DNA of 64,000 nucleotides from Acinetobacter lactucae (GTDB lineage: Bacteria; Pseudomonadota; Gammaproteobacteria; Pseudomonadales; Moraxellaceae), in contig NZ_LRPE01000001.1 in assembly GCF_001605885.1 (NCBI RefSeq), positions 1-64,000 on the forward strand. Reading direction: 5' to 3'. Positions 8,129 to 17,895 of the stretch are shown piece by piece (the stretch's first letter is position 1; every line of letters starts with the position of its first letter). Both the position numbers and the translations under genes were made by a program. Below the pieces are notes generated by a model, which saw only the letters and a program-made list of their open reading frames with translations, was not told the DNA's origin and did not search any database.

Positions 8129-8974
8129 TTAGGGGTGGACAATTTCTAATCGATAATTTACTAGCCTTTTTTTGCTTTTGTTTAGCTCAAATTGGAATCG
8201 GAAAGGAGTGTTTGATGGAATGCGTTGAATGCCCCGTAAATTTTCAACTAGATATTGTTGAGGAGTTAATATGATTTCCTCTGTTTTGTCTGGTTCTGTT
8301 GCAAAAATCAACTTTAGGTTAGGAAGCTCAATACTTTTATTATTCTGATTGAGCAATATGCCTGAGAACTGAGTATGGCTTGCGTCAATTTTGCGAACTT
8401 TTAACTTTTCTATATAGATAAGTTGATAGAGTTCTGCTGATTTGTTGCAATGTAGTATTTGGCAAACATAATTAAATGCATGGCTCACTGTTGGGCTTGC
8501 ATGCATGAGTTTAGGATTAAACCAAAGAATCTGGAAAGTAAAAACTAAAATCAAAATAAGGTTGGCAGAGCTCCAAAGTGTATAGTACAGCCAGCTATGC
8601 TTTTTATTATTGTCTTGCTCTTGTGGGGATGCTTGCTCAGCTAAATTAAGGTTGGGTAGAGCATTAATAGGTTCGTTGTGAAAATAATTTAAGTTATTGA
8701 GATAAGTTAATAGATCAATATTAGAGTTCTCAACTTTTTGATCAAAGATATCTAACACGTGAGAATGTGTCATATACCTAGTTTGCATTGAACCATTGGT
8801 TAACGCTGTTGAATTGACCATGACTGGCTGTTCAATATTAATCAGATTGGTTAATGCATTAAAGCTCAAATCACATTTAGGGCAACAAACCATACCCTGA
8901 GCAACAGTCAATTGAGTAAGAGATACTTTATAGACTGTTAAACACTTAGGGCAGCGGGTTTGTTTTTCATTCAT
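8129..8974 (-). CDS. Zinc-ribbon membrane protein with DUF3426 domain
   Basis: The 281-residue protein has an N-terminal MJ0042-type zinc ribbon with two CPKC knuckles (residues 8-11 and 31-34). A polar linker follows, then one membrane segment (about 129-152, YYTLWSSANLILILVFTFQI) and a C-terminal DUF3426-like extracytoplasmic domain (about 165-281). The function of this family is unknown. It lies 12 bp downstream of prmA on the same strand, an association conserved in pseudomonads, so the two are probably co-transcribed. The ribbon would face the cytoplasm and the DUF3426 domain the periplasm, an inference from the single membrane helix. Confidence 0.85.
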   Translation of the reverse strand: MNEKQTRCPKCLTVYKVSLTQLTVAQGMVCCPKCDLSFNALTNLINIEQPVMVNSTALTNGSMQTRYMTHSHVLDIFDQKVENSNIDLLTYLNNLNYFHNEPINALPNLNLAEQASPQEQDNNKKHSWLYYTLWSSANLILILVFTFQILWFNPKLMHASPTVSHAFNYVCQILHCNKSAELYQLIYIEKLKVRKIDASHTQFSGILLNQNNKSIELPNLKLIFATEPDKTEEIILTPQQYLVENLRGIQRIPSNTPFRFQFELNKSKKRLVNYRLEIVHP

Positions 8975-8986
8975 GAGTTAAAAATC

Positions 8987-9892
8987 TCAATTTATTTTTT
9001 TACGTTTTCCTGAAATGCGACACCAGTTTTCTTCGCGCTTTTCGACATCTAATATATCAAAAAATTCAGAATAAACACGTGAGACATCAGCAACTTGCTC
9101 TTCGATTACACCGGCAAGTGCGAACTCGCCCTCAGATTTAATTAAATTTGCAAATTCAGGCGCAAGTGCCATCAATGGACCCGCTAAAATATTTGCAACT
9201 AAAACATCAGCCTGTTGAGGTTTGAATTCTTGATCAAATTCTTCTGGAAGACCTACATATAGGCGATCTAATACACCGTTGAGTTCTGCATTTTGCTTTG
9301 TGGCTAAAACAGCTTGAGGGTCGATATCAGTAGCGTATACTTTTTTAGCACCTAATAATAAAGCTGCTACGCCCAAAATGCCTGAACCACAGCCATAATC
9401 AATCACGATTTTATCTTTAACGTCAGTTTTACCCAGCCATTGTAAGCATAGGAAAGTACTTGCGTGATTACCTGTACCAAACGCAAGACCTGGATCTAAC
9501 TTAATATTAGTTGCGTCTGCTTCTGGTGGTTCTAACCATTCAGGTACGATCCAGAACTTTTCCCCAATCTGAATTGGTTCATAATAATCCATCCATGCAC
9601 GTTCCCACACTTGATCTTCAAGTTCTTCATGGCGCATAGGAACATCTGGAAGTTGAGCTTTTAAGAAAGCTTCTAAAGTGTCGACATCAATTGGGTCTTG
9701 TTCGTCTTGTTGATAGATGCCTGTCACAATCACTTTGTTCCATAAAGGTGTTTCACCTGGTAATGGTTCAAGTAAAGCCTGATCTTCAGCATCATCCAGC
9801 GTTACGCTTACCGCACCTAGAGACATTAAAAGTGTTTCTGTGAACTCAACTTGTTCTTGATCAACGGTAATGTGTATTTGTAACCACTTCAC
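8987..9892 (-). CDS. prmA: Ribosomal protein L11 methyltransferase
   Basis: PrmA uses S-adenosylmethionine to trimethylate ribosomal protein L11 at several positions. It has 301 residues, near the family norm. The N-terminal substrate-recognition domain starts MKWLQIHI. The linker motif FGTGNHAST is at 138-146, and the SAM-binding loop [10 protein letters not shown] at 165-174. The substrate-binding motif [11 protein letters not shown] follows near 230. The start is a GTG at 9892, placed exactly at the conserved N-terminus and preceded by an AGG-containing stretch. It is followed 12 bp later by the DUF3426 gene. Loss of PrmA is usually tolerated in bacteria. Confidence 0.95.
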   Translation of the reverse strand: MKWLQIHITVDQEQVEFTETLLMSLGAVSVTLDDAEDQALLEPLPGETPLWNKVIVTGIYQQDEQDPIDVDTLEAFLKAQLPDVPMRHEELEDQVWERAWMDYYEPIQIGEKFWIVPEWLEPPEADATNIKLDPGLAFGTGNHASTFLCLQWLGKTDVKDKIVIDYGCGSGILGVAALLLGAKKVYATDIDPQAVLATKQNAELNGVLDRLYVGLPEEFDQEFKPQQADVLVANILAGPLMALAPEFANLIKSEGEFALAGVIEEQVADVSRVYSEFFDILDVEKREENWCRISGKRKKIN

Positions 9893-9954
9893 GAAAAGGA
9901 CCTAAAAATTTTATTTAAAGGCGTATTGTAGCGGACTAGACCATTTTAAAAAAG

Positions 9955-9984
9955 AAAGCGGCCCATCTTTAATGGACCGCCTTT
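9955..9984. terminator. Terminator of the small exported protein gene
   Basis: The stem GCGG-C-CCAT / ATGG-A-CCGC, with one internal mismatch and flanking AAA/TTT bases, lies 60 bases past the stop at 10048. On the minus strand it is followed by a T-rich tract (complement of 9946-9957). Confidence 0.65.
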
Positions 9985-10047
9985 GAAAATATTGATGAGA
10001 TATAGCAGAAAATAAGTAATCTCTTCTATACCTTGGGTCAAAACAAA

Positions 10048-10278
10048 TTAAGGAGCAGGGGCTTTAAATTGTAACTTGCCATTTTCATTTGGTTGGCAAG
10101 TACCGTTAAAGATCACACCATTGTGATTGTAAGAAACCCATTCACCTTGCTGTTTTTTTGCACAGACTCGAATTTGTTTTTGCATTTCGGCTTTGCTCGT
10201 GTCAGCAGCATGGGTAAAAGTTACGCCTGAAAAACAAATTAGAGATGCAGTTAAGATTTTTAACATGGTCGTTTTCAT
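10048..10278 (-). CDS. Small exported protein of unknown function
   Basis: The predicted product has 76 residues. An N-terminal signal peptide (MKTTMLKILTASLICFSGVT) has a plausible cleavage after THA at about residue 24. The mature protein is therefore only about 52 residues and contains two cysteines (CAKKQQGEW and GTCQPNE) that could form one disulfide in the periplasm. No family is recognised. It stands alone, with a terminator downstream and a divergent promoter region shared with mnmG. An AAGGA Shine-Dalgarno lies about nine bases before the ATG, which supports translation. Confidence 0.75.
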   Translation of the reverse strand: MKTTMLKILTASLICFSGVTFTHAADTSKAEMQKQIRVCAKKQQGEWVSYNHNGVIFNGTCQPNENGKLQFKAPAP

Positions 10279-10468
10279 TTTGTATTCCTTCTCGTTGCGT
10301 TAATTTTAAAGTCATAGAAGTGCTGTACATTTTTTATTCTAAGATGAATTAATTTTAAAAACATTCACTTTGTATTGAATTCATGAAACAAAATGTCAAA
10401 TCATGTGGCGTACCGTAAATTATGTGAAGACAATTTTGTAATTATGTACATCAATAACCAGATAATTT

Positions 10469-10477
10469 TGCTATAAT
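10469..10477 (+). promoter_or_regulatory. Extended -10 promoter of mnmG
   Basis: TGCTATAAT is a perfect extended -10 element (TGnTATAAT) 34 bases before the mnmG start codon. The -35 region at normal spacing is poor, as is common for extended -10 promoters. Confidence 0.6.
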
Positions 10478-10510
10478 GTTCCGTCTTTTTTTTCTGGTGT
10501 TTTTGTACTC

Positions 10511-12391
10511 ATGCACTATCCTAAAGTTTATGATGTTATCGTTATCGGTGGCGGTCACGCAGGTACGGAAGCGGCCCTTGCTGCTGCGCGTATGGGACGA
10601 CAGACTTTGCTTTTGACCCATAACATTGAGACTTTGGGCCAAATGAGTTGTAACCCAGCAATCGGTGGTATTGGTAAGTCTCACTTAGTACGTGAAATTG
10701 ATGCACTTGGTGGTGCAATGGCTTTAGCTGCCGATAAAGGTGGTATTCAGTTCCGTATTTTAAATTCACGTAAAGGTGCAGCTGTGCGTGCAACACGTGC
10801 TCAAGCAGACCGTGTGCGTTATAAAGCTGCCATCCGTGAGACTTTGGAAAATCAAGCGAATCTTGATATTTTCCAGCAAGCAGCTGATGACCTAATTGTT
10901 GAAGGCGATACCGTTAAAGGTGTTGTGACTCAAATGGGTATCCGTTTTGATACGAAAACGGTTGTGTTGACTACAGGTACATTCTTGGGTGGTGTGATCC
11001 ACGTTGGTTTAGAAAAATCAAGTGGCGGTCGCGCGGGGGATCCTCCTTCTATCGCTCTTGCTCAGCGTTTACGTGAATTAAAACTACCTGTTGGTCGTTT
11101 AAAAACTGGGACTCCACCACGTATTGATGCACGTTCAGTTGATTTTTCAGTCATGATTCCGCAGCCGGGTGATTTCCCGTCTCCAGTGATGTCCTTCATG
11201 GGTGATGCTTCTATGCACCCTGAACAAGTAAACTGTTATATCACTCATACAAACGAAAAAACTCACGATATTATTCGCGGTGGTTTAGATCGTTCACCAA
11301 TGTATACAGGTGTTATTGAAGGTGTTGGACCACGTTACTGTCCATCAATCGAAGATAAGATTCACCGTTTCGCTGATAAAGATTCACATCAAGTATTCTT
11401 GGAGCCAGAAGGTCTAGATACACATGAGCTTTATCCTAATGGTATTTCGACTTCTTTACCGTTCGATGTTCAGTTTGAGCTTGTACGCTCAATTCGTGGT
11501 ATGGAAAACGCTCATATCTTACGTCCGGGCTATGCAATTGAATATGATTATTTCAATCCGCAAGCGTTGAAATTTACCCTCGAAACTAAAGCGATTAATG
11601 GCTTGTATTTCGCTGGTCAAATTAATGGTACAACAGGTTACGAAGAAGCTGGTGCACAAGGTTTACTGGCAGGTTTAAATGCTGCACGCCGTGCGTGGGA
11701 GCAAGAAGAGTGGACACCTAAACGCGACCAAGCTTATATGGGTGTGCTAGTTGATGACCTGATTACGTTGGGTACTAAAGAACCGTATCGTATGTTTACC
11801 TCACGTGCTGAATATCGTTTGATGTTGCGTGAAGATAATGCGGATCAGCGCTTGACGTCTATTGGTCGTGAACTTGGTTTGGTTGATGATATACGTTGGG
11901 CTGCTTATTGTGAAAAAATGGAAGCAGTTGAGCGTGAAACCTCTCGTTTACAACATTTATGGGCAGCACCAAATAACCCTATGGGTAAAAAATTCGTTGA
12001 AATGACGGGTGCTGATTTGAGTAAAGAATGCAGCGCAATTGATTTGCTTAAGCGTCCTAACATCAACTTTGGTCAAATTGCAGAACTTACTGGTTCTGAA
12101 GTTTCAGAGCAAGTGGGCGAGCAAATCGAAATTGCTGTGAAATATGAAGGTTATATTAACCGTCAGCATGAAGATGTAGCTCAATTAAAACGTCTTGAAG
12201 AAACCAAAATTCCTGCCGATTTTGACTATGATGTCGTGTCTGGTTTATCTCGCGAAATTACCCAGAAATTAAAAACAGTTCTTCCGGAAACATTAGCTCA
12301 AGCAAGCCGTATTCCTGGTGTTACGCCAGCAGCTGTTCAGCTTGTAATGATCACAATTCGTAAGAACAATATGATTAAGAAAACAGCTTAA
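10511..12391 (+). CDS. mnmG: tRNA U34 carboxymethylaminomethyl-modifying enzyme MnmG
   Basis: This FAD enzyme acts with MnmE to build the cmnm5 modification at the wobble uridine of several tRNAs. It has 626 residues, the standard length. The FAD-binding motif [10 protein letters not shown] is at 13-22, and [27 protein letters not shown] sequence follows near 48. The cysteine-containing motifs and the helical C-terminal MnmE/tRNA-binding domain are complete, ending [13 protein letters not shown]. It is transcribed alone from an extended -10 promoter and ends at a strong terminator (12407-12432). A copy of that terminator sequence reappears at 18240. Confidence 0.98.
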   Translation: MHYPKVYDVIVIGGGHAGTEAALAAARMGRQTLLLTHNIETLGQMSCNPAIGGIGKSHLVREIDALGGAMALAADKGGIQFRILNSRKGAAVRATRAQADRVRYKAAIRETLENQANLDIFQQAADDLIVEGDTVKGVVTQMGIRFDTKTVVLTTGTFLGGVIHVGLEKSSGGRAGDPPSIALAQRLRELKLPVGRLKTGTPPRIDARSVDFSVMIPQPGDFPSPVMSFMGDASMHPEQVNCYITHTNEKTHDIIRGGLDRSPMYTGVIEGVGPRYCPSIEDKIHRFADKDSHQVFLEPEGLDTHELYPNGISTSLPFDVQFELVRSIRGMENAHILRPGYAIEYDYFNPQALKFTLETKAINGLYFAGQINGTTGYEEAGAQGLLAGLNAARRAWEQEEWTPKRDQAYMGVLVDDLITLGTKEPYRMFTSRAEYRLMLREDNADQRLTSIGRELGLVDDIRWAAYCEKMEAVERETSRLQHLWAAPNNPMGKKFVEMTGADLSKECSAIDLLKRPNINFGQIAELTGSEVSEQVGEQIEIAVKYEGYINRQHEDVAQLKRLEETKIPADFDYDVVSGLSREITQKLKTVLPETLAQASRIPGVTPAAVQLVMITIRKNNMIKKTA

Positions 12392-12406
12392 TCATTTGAA
12401 TGTAGA

Positions 12407-12432
12407 AAAAGCCCAGTTAAGACTGGGCTTTT
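12407..12432 (+). terminator. Terminator of mnmG
   Basis: The stem AAAAGCCCAGT / ACTGGGCTTTT is followed by a T6 run. The 19-base core AGCCCAGTTAAGACTGGGC (12410-12428) is repeated exactly at 18240-18258. Confidence 0.9.
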
Positions 12433-12594
12433 TTATGAGTCAAAATTTATAAAAATAAGTGATTTGTATTGTAAAAGTATGTAAATCATTAAGACAGAAT
12501 TATAATTTAATATGAAATTTTTAAGTTTTTATAATTAATGTTAAAAATTTGTTATTTTTAAATATTTGAAAATTAATATTATTTTTAATTATTT

Positions 12595-12613
12595 GGTAAT
12601 GATTATTATTTTC
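12595..12613 (+). promoter_or_regulatory. Fur-box-like sequence (distal)
   Basis: GGTAATGATTATTATTTTC matches the 19-base Fur consensus at 15 positions by eye. It lies over 500 bases upstream of the receptor start, so it may control a distal promoter. In such AT-rich DNA some matches are expected by chance. Confidence 0.35.
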
Positions 12614-13041
12614 TTCATTTTTTATCCATTTTTTCATGCTTATAGATGAGTAAAATGTATGCGACAAAATTGATAGACATTTGGAATGATTGAGAATGAA
12701 TCATCTATGAAGGGCGACAAAGATGCGGGTTGAGCTTTCAATATATGTGGAAGGGGTAATCAACATTGCGAGTATTGTGATTAACATAACAGTAAGGACT
12801 ATTAGACTTACACAGTAAAAGGAGCATGTGTTAAACGTGCTATTAGTGTGAAGTTTAATTTTACTGAAACTGTTATTAACAACAATCCTAAATAATATAT
12901 CTGATTTTCTTTTTCTTATTTAAGAGCAGAAATAATGATAAAAGAAGCGGGCTTATAAATTATTAAGCTTGCTATTTTTGTTTTGATTTTAAAAATATAA
13001 GTTTTATAAATTAAGTTGTTGAATTTTAATATTTAAATAAA

Positions 13042-13060
13042 ATAAATGAGAACGATTATC
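13042..13060 (+). promoter_or_regulatory. Fur-box-like sequence upstream of TonB receptor
   Basis: ATAAATGAGAACGATTATC matches the Fur consensus at 13 of 19 positions. Its right half, GATTATC, lacks only one base of the consensus CATTATC. It sits 95 bases before the receptor start, where an iron-repressed promoter would be expected. Confidence 0.5.
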
Positions 13061-13154
13061 TATTTTATTTGTATTTATATTTTTATTTGTTACTATGCGT
13101 TAACTCATTATTTGCAGTTGCAACTCATCATTAATCTCTGAGGGGAGGCATAGT

Positions 13155-15344
13155 ATGTCCGCGTTCAATATTCCACGTTCTGTTTTGGCTGCTTCAATTT
13201 TATTTAGTATGTGCTCCATGGCTGAGTCGGCAGAGGCAACGGATAAGGAGGTAGAAACGGAAACTGTCAAGTTGAATACAATTGTTGTGACTGCTGAAGA
13301 GCAGGTGAAGCAATCTCTAGGCGTATCGGTAGTCACATCTGAAGATTTAGAAAAAACACCTGTTGTAAATGATATCTCTGAGATTTTACGCCGCATGCCT
13401 GGTGTTAATCTCACTGGAAACAGTTCTACAGGCCAACGTGGCAATAATCGTCAAATTGATATTCGGGGAATGGGGCCAGAAAACACACTCATTTTAATTG
13501 ATGGCAAACCAGCGACTTCACGTAATTCAGTACGTTACGGTTGGCGTGGAGAGCGTGATACTCGTGGTGATTCTAATTGGGTGCCTGCCGATGCGATTGA
13601 GTCGATAGAAGTTTTACGTGGTCCTGCTGCTGCCCGTTATGGGAACGGTGCAATGGGCGGTGTGGTTAATATTATTACCAAAAAAGTTACTAATGAAACC
13701 CATGGCTCAGTCGAGGTATATACCAATCAACCTGAAGACAGCAAAGAAGGTAGTAGTAGCCGTGTGAGTGCAACGCTGAGTGGCCCAATTATTAAAGATG
13801 TTTTGTCCTATCGCGTATATGGTAATTTCAATAAAACTGATTCGGACGACCCAGATATTAATCCTATAACTGAGAGTGGTACTCGAGCAGGGGCGCGTGA
13901 AGGGGTAGAAAATAAAGATATTAATGCACGTTTAGCGTGGCAGATGACAGATCAGCAAACTGTTTTATTAGATGTCGCATCAAGTCGCCAAGGTAATGAG
14001 TATACTGGTGATACTCAAAATAGTAATGTTGATGCAACAGATCCAGAAGCGAATGCTTTATTAAATTCACTATTAGGTACCGAAACCAACACGATGTATC
14101 GTGATAGTTATGCATTAACGCATGAAGGGGATTGGACTTGGGGTAAGAGCAAGTTTGTAGCTTCGTATGATCAAACGAAAAACAAACGTTTGACAGAGGG
14201 GCTTGCGGGCGGACCGGAAGGGCGTATTAACAGTACTGATCGCTCAACTTCACTGCTGGAAACATTGCGTTTTAATGCTGAGGCAAATATTCCTTTTGAA
14301 GTTTGGCGCCCACAAAATCTAACTGTCGGTGCTGAGTGGGTTGAAGACGATTTTACCGATTCGGCTAATACTACACAAACCGATGCATCTGGCATTATTA
14401 ATTTGCCAGCAGATCGTACAAAGATGAATTCGCGGATTGCTTCGGCATATGTTGAAGATAATGTACAGCTGACTGATAGTACCAATGCGGTATTAGCGGT
14501 ACGTTTTGATGACCATAGTAAGTCTGGCAGTAACTGGAGCCCTAGCTTAAACCTTACTCAAAAGCTGGGTGAGTATTTCACTTTAAAAGGTGGTATTGCA
14601 AAGGCATACAAAACTCCAAATTTATATCAAACAGCTGAAGGATATTTATTATTTACCCGAGGAAATGGTTGCCCCGTATCTGTAGATAGTGGCAGTTGCT
14701 ATTTATTAGGTAATCCTGATCTAAAACCTGAAACATCTATTAATAAAGAGCTGGGAATCCAGTTTGAGAAAGATATTGTTAATGCTAGCTTGGCATGGTT
14801 CCGTAATGACTATAAAGATAAGATTACCTCTGGTACAACTGTATTAGATTCTGTTGAAGTTGGAAGTTCAACATATCGACTTCTACAATGGACAAATATT
14901 CCTAAAGCGTTGGTGCAAGGTCTTGAAGGAAGTATTGGCCTAGATTGGGGGAATATTCGTTGGACAAACAACTTTACTTGGATGAAAGACTCAATTAACA
15001 AAGAAACCGGGAATCCATTATCGATTGTACCGAGCTATACCATTAATTCTATTCTTAACTATGACATTACCGATGCTTTGGATGTCAATTTCGTATATAC
15101 CCAATACGGCCGTCAAAAACCAATGCAATATGAAGAAACTCGTAATGCTTCGCTGAACCGTGAAACAATTAAAAGTTACAGTATTGCTGGTATTAATTTT
15201 GGTTATAAATTTAATCAAAATCTAAGCGGTCGTCTTGGTATAAGCAACTTGTTTGATGAGCAGAAGTTGCGCGATACGTCTATAAATCAAACTTATAATG
15301 AACCAGGGCGTGCTTATTATGCATCCTTGAAGTATTCATTCTAA
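13155..15344 (+). CDS. TonB-dependent catecholate-siderophore receptor (FepA/PirA type)
   Basis: This is an outer-membrane receptor for ferric siderophores, energised by TonB. It has 729 residues. The signal peptide ends near residue 25, and a TonB-box-like TIVVTA is at 42-47. The plug domain carries IDIRGMGPENTLILIDGKP and the hallmark RNSVRYGWRGERDTRGDSNW, both typical of FepA, PfeA and PirA. A 22-strand barrel follows, with a Cys pair in GNGCPVSVDSGSCYL. The last residue is Phe, as expected for barrel insertion. A strong GAGGGGAGG ribosome site precedes the ATG at 13155. Fur-like boxes lie upstream and a Fur-like regulator downstream. The exact siderophore cannot be told from sequence alone. 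Confidence 0.92.
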   Translation: MSAFNIPRSVLAASILFSMCSMAESAEATDKEVETETVKLNTIVVTAEEQVKQSLGVSVVTSEDLEKTPVVNDISEILRRMPGVNLTGNSSTGQRGNNRQIDIRGMGPENTLILIDGKPATSRNSVRYGWRGERDTRGDSNWVPADAIESIEVLRGPAAARYGNGAMGGVVNIITKKVTNETHGSVEVYTNQPEDSKEGSSSRVSATLSGPIIKDVLSYRVYGNFNKTDSDDPDINPITESGTRAGAREGVENKDINARLAWQMTDQQTVLLDVASSRQGNEYTGDTQNSNVDATDPEANALLNSLLGTETNTMYRDSYALTHEGDWTWGKSKFVASYDQTKNKRLTEGLAGGPEGRINSTDRSTSLLETLRFNAEANIPFEVWRPQNLTVGAEWVEDDFTDSANTTQTDASGIINLPADRTKMNSRIASAYVEDNVQLTDSTNAVLAVRFDDHSKSGSNWSPSLNLTQKLGEYFTLKGGIAKAYKTPNLYQTAEGYLLFTRGNGCPVSVDSGSCYLLGNPDLKPETSINKELGIQFEKDIVNASLAWFRNDYKDKITSGTTVLDSVEVGSSTYRLLQWTNIPKALVQGLEGSIGLDWGNIRWTNNFTWMKDSINKETGNPLSIVPSYTINSILNYDITDALDVNFVYTQYGRQKPMQYEETRNASLNRETIKSYSIAGINFGYKFNQNLSGRLGISNLFDEQKLRDTSINQTYNEPGRAYYASLKYSF

Positions 15345-15351
15345 ACTTATA

Positions 15352-15380
15352 AAAGCTAGCTATATGTTCTAGCTAGCTTT
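15352..15380 (+). terminator. Terminator after TonB receptor
   Basis: A perfect 10-bp stem AAAGCTAGCT / AGCTAGCTTT with a 9-base loop, followed by TTATAT, lies seven bases beyond the receptor stop. It separates the receptor from the Fur-like gene that starts at 15398. Confidence 0.8.
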
Positions 15381-15397
15381 TTATATCAAATTGCAAA

Positions 15398-15787
15398 ATG
15401 AATATTGCCTCAAAACTAAGATCAAATGGATTAGCTGCTACACGTACCCGTGTTGTACTTTTCCATTTGCTTATAGAAAATCCACAAGGTTTAACAGCCG
15501 AAGATATTTATGTGCTGCTTGCTGGAAAAGAAAAGATCAGTATAGGTTCTATTTATCGTATTTTAGTCGACCTAGAAAATCATGGCTTAATCAAGCGAAT
15601 ATTCTATGGTAAAAACAAAAGTATTTATAAATCTGCAGATCAACGAGTAGGTATTAATATTTTTGATTCAAAAACAGGCTTATCTGTTTTATTTCATGAT
15701 GAAAATATTAATAAGAAACTTGAAAAAATACTTGAAGATTTACCTCCGGATATTATAGGTCTAGAACTGACTTTATATAAGCAATAG
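15398..15787 (+). CDS. Fur-like regulator lacking the metal-binding residues
   Basis: The 129-residue protein aligns over its whole length with Fur. The winged-helix half (about 1-75) reads LRSNGLAATRTRVVLFHLL, then LTAEDIYVLL, then SIYRILVDLENHGLIKR. In Fur the dimerisation domain follows with HHHDH and CxxC ligands. Here the aligned stretch is QRVGINIFDSKTGLSVLF, with no His cluster, and the protein contains no cysteine at all. The strand pattern and end (LELTLYKQ against NHSLYLYG) are kept. It is thus probably a metal-independent or differently sensing paralogue. It starts 18 bases after the receptor terminator and lacks an evident Shine-Dalgarno. Its neighbours suggest control of the receptor or the PepSY genes, which is an inference. 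Confidence 0.8.
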   Translation: MNIASKLRSNGLAATRTRVVLFHLLIENPQGLTAEDIYVLLAGKEKISIGSIYRILVDLENHGLIKRIFYGKNKSIYKSADQRVGINIFDSKTGLSVLFHDENINKKLEKILEDLPPDIIGLELTLYKQ

Positions 15788-15817
15788 TTTTAAATTAAAG
15801 TTATCTCGGTGTCTCAT

Positions 15818-16168
15818 ATGTTAACGACTGAACCATGCAATTTAATTGCAGAAGAACGTTCGATTAAAAGAAAAGTAAAACATAAAGTAGTTCCTGCAAA
15901 ATATAGATGGATGATTTTTTATCGATTTATTTTAGCTGGTATCGGTGGATATATTCTTTCTGCTTTAGCCTGTGTTGTATTGAGTTATTTATTCAAAGCT
16001 CATCCTGTAGATGCTGTTTTATCTGCAACAATGTTAGCCTTTATTATTTATGTTTCTGTATTTATATGGGTTTTTATAAATCATAGTACTCAAAGAGCAA
16101 CATGGGGAGTTGTGATTCCATCGGTACTTTTATTTATATTCTATTGGGGACTGAAAGGAATAATATAA
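15818..16168 (+). CDS. DUF3649-family inner-membrane protein
   Basis: This is a small membrane protein of 116 residues from the ATG at 15818; a GTG at 15809 would add three. A basic N-terminal segment (IKRKVKHKVVPAKYRW) precedes three predicted membrane helices. DUF3649 proteins are typically found directly before PepSY-domain membrane proteins near TonB receptors, exactly the arrangement here. The stop codon overlaps the next start by one base (TAATG at 16166-16170), so translation is coupled. The function is unknown; a partner role in ferric-siderophore processing at the inner membrane is inferred from context. The family was assigned from size, topology and neighbours. Confidence 0.7.
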   Translation: MLTTEPCNLIAEERSIKRKVKHKVVPAKYRWMIFYRFILAGIGGYILSALACVVLSYLFKAHPVDAVLSATMLAFIIYVSVFIWVFINHSTQRATWGVVIPSVLLFIFYWGLKGII

Positions 16169-17895
16169 TGCGTATTGATGGAAATGCAGAAAGCCCGCGT
16201 CAGTCGATGTCATGGTTACATACATGGGCGAGTTTAGTTCTAGGTTGGTTGCTATATGCAATTTTTGTGACGGGAACATTAAGCTTTTTTCAAAATGAGA
16301 TTTCCATTTGGATGAAGCCTGAACTACATCAGTCCATAAATCGTAAAGATCAGTCTCAGCAATTACAATCAGCTATCGCTTATTTACAGCAAAATGCTCC
16401 AAATGCTTCGGCATGGAATATCAATTTACCAAATGCACGCAGTACCACGACTGATATTACGATTCGTGGTGAAAACGAAGATCCAAGAGCACGTCGAGGT
16501 GGTGAACGTGTCATATTGGATTCAGTCACTGGTGAAAAACTTCAGCCACGTGAAACTCGTGGAGGTGGTTTTCTTTACCGTTTTCATTTTGAGCTTTATG
16601 GCCTGCCTCGTGGCTGGGCACGTTGGATTGTAGGTATCGCGACAGTACTTATGTTTGTCGCGATTATCAGTGGTGTGATTACACATAAAAAAATTTTTAA
16701 GGATTTCTTTACATTTCGTTCGGGCAAAGGGCAGCGTTCTTGGTTGGATGGCCATAATGCAACAGCAGTACTAGCTTTGCCATTTCATATTATGATTACG
16801 TTTAGTGGCTTACTATTATTGATGTACTCATTAATGCCTTACGGTGTTTCTGCTTTATTTCCGGAGGGAAGGCTGCATTTTTTACAAGCACAGCGCGCGC
16901 AGCTGAATGGAGAAACTATCCGATCTGCTGAACTCGCTTCTAGTTCACAAAAACTTGATAGCAGTAAACGCAATGGACATGGTGAAGGGGAAAAGGGTCG
17001 ATTAAATAAAGAAAGAAGTCGTTTGGAGGTTGAAAAGGCACCTCTTGCTGATTTAACACCAATGTTAGCTCAAGCACAAAATTTATGGGGCGATAATCCA
17101 GTTGCGTCCTTCAATATCATTTCACCAAACCGTCAAAACAGTGAGGTAGAAATCCGTGCTACATACTCAGAAAGTATTTTAAATCGAGCGATTGTTCCAA
17201 CACTAATTTTTAATGGTGTTACAGGTGAGTTAATCTCTCAGCCTCAACAGCTCAAAATTAGTGTTCCTATCGGTATTTATAATACCGTTACTGTATTACA
17301 CGAAGCCCGTGGTGTTGATTTGGGACTACGTTGGCTATTATTCTTTTCGGGTATTTTAGGAACAGTAATGGTTGCATCAGGATTAGTTCTCTGGTGTATC
17401 AAACGTGCACCTCAGCAACAAAAGCAGGGCTATAAAAATTTTGGCTATCGTTTGGTTGAGGTTTTAAATATTGCATCAATTTCTGGTTTATTAATTGCGA
17501 CAGCTGGTTATTTTTACGCAAACCGTTTAATTCCAGTTGCCACTGAAAATCGTAGTTTTTTAGAAATTAAAATATTCTTTATTGTATGGCTGTTAACTCT
17601 GCTACATGCGGCTTTACGCCCACATCGAAATGCTTGGTTAGAGCAACTTTTGTTCGGTGCTATTTTATTTTGTGCTATTCCTCTCTTAAATGCTTTAACA
17701 GGTGGGCGAGTAATCTGGAGCAGTATTGCAGAGGCTCAATGGGTAGTAGCAACTTTTGATTTGATGAGTTTGGCTCTTGGAATGATTTTGTTGTTTATTT
17801 TTTATAAAGTAAAAAAACACAAAGTAGCTGGTATCCACAAAACTAAAAAAAATATAAACCTTGAAAGTGTTGTTGCGAGAGGAGAAGGTCAATGA
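16168..17895 (+). CDS. PepSY-domain inner-membrane protein (putative ferric-siderophore reductase)
   Basis: The product has 575 residues from the ATG at 16168 (MRIDGNAESPRQSM), preceded by AAAGGAA. An earlier in-frame start at 16102 would lie inside the DUF3649 gene. The PepSY_TM architecture is visible. An N-terminal helix (HTWASLVLGWLLYAIFVTGT) is followed by a periplasmic PepSY segment. A helix pair around residues 150-240 includes HNATAVLALPFHIMITFSGL, and a second periplasmic segment leads to further helices after HEARGVDLGLRWLLFFSG. Conserved membrane histidines could bind heme. Relatives such as FoxB and PiuB are linked to reductive iron release from siderophores. The central loop is rich in Lys, Glu and Arg (about residues 262-290), possibly strain-specific. 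It overlaps the next gene by 4 bp. Confidence 0.85.
   Translation: MRIDGNAESPRQSMSWLHTWASLVLGWLLYAIFVTGTLSFFQNEISIWMKPELHQSINRKDQSQQLQSAIAYLQQNAPNASAWNINLPNARSTTTDITIRGENEDPRARRGGERVILDSVTGEKLQPRETRGGGFLYRFHFELYGLPRGWARWIVGIATVLMFVAIISGVITHKKIFKDFFTFRSGKGQRSWLDGHNATAVLALPFHIMITFSGLLLLMYSLMPYGVSALFPEGRLHFLQAQRAQLNGETIRSAELASSSQKLDSSKRNGHGEGEKGRLNKERSRLEVEKAPLADLTPMLAQAQNLWGDNPVASFNIISPNRQNSEVEIRATYSESILNRAIVPTLIFNGVTGELISQPQQLKISVPIGIYNTVTVLHEARGVDLGLRWLLFFSGILGTVMVASGLVLWCIKRAPQQQKQGYKNFGYRLVEVLNIASISGLLIATAGYFYANRLIPVATENRSFLEIKIFFIVWLLTLLHAALRPHRNAWLEQLLFGAILFCAIPLLNALTGGRVIWSSIAEAQWVVATFDLMSLALGMILLFIFYKVKKHKVAGIHKTKKNINLESVVARGEGQ

Larger units (their letters stand above)
12433..13154. 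other. Long AT-rich region upstream of the TonB receptor
   Basis: About 720 bases lie without a supportable gene, with much higher AT content than mnmG. It carries two Fur-box-like sequences (12595 and 13042). A 31-codon frame (12723-12818) has no recognisable product. A short open stretch ending in a TAA near 12894 reads SVKFNFTETVINNNPK and may be a gene remnant. The region probably supplies the iron-regulated promoter of the receptor. Confidence 0.55.

Noticed and set aside
12681..12704. Third Fur-box-like sequence (GAATGATTGAGAATGAATC region)
   Set aside because: When aligned with the 19-base consensus only one half matched well, so it was not called.
12723..12818. A 31-codon frame upstream of the TonB receptor
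   Set aside because: It lies in a long AT-rich region with no recognised product and only a modest ribosome site; a chance frame is likely.
13100..13444. Minus-strand frame of 114 residues opposite the start of the TonB receptor
   Set aside because: It overlaps a certain gene with a signal peptide and TonB box; it is a shadow frame.
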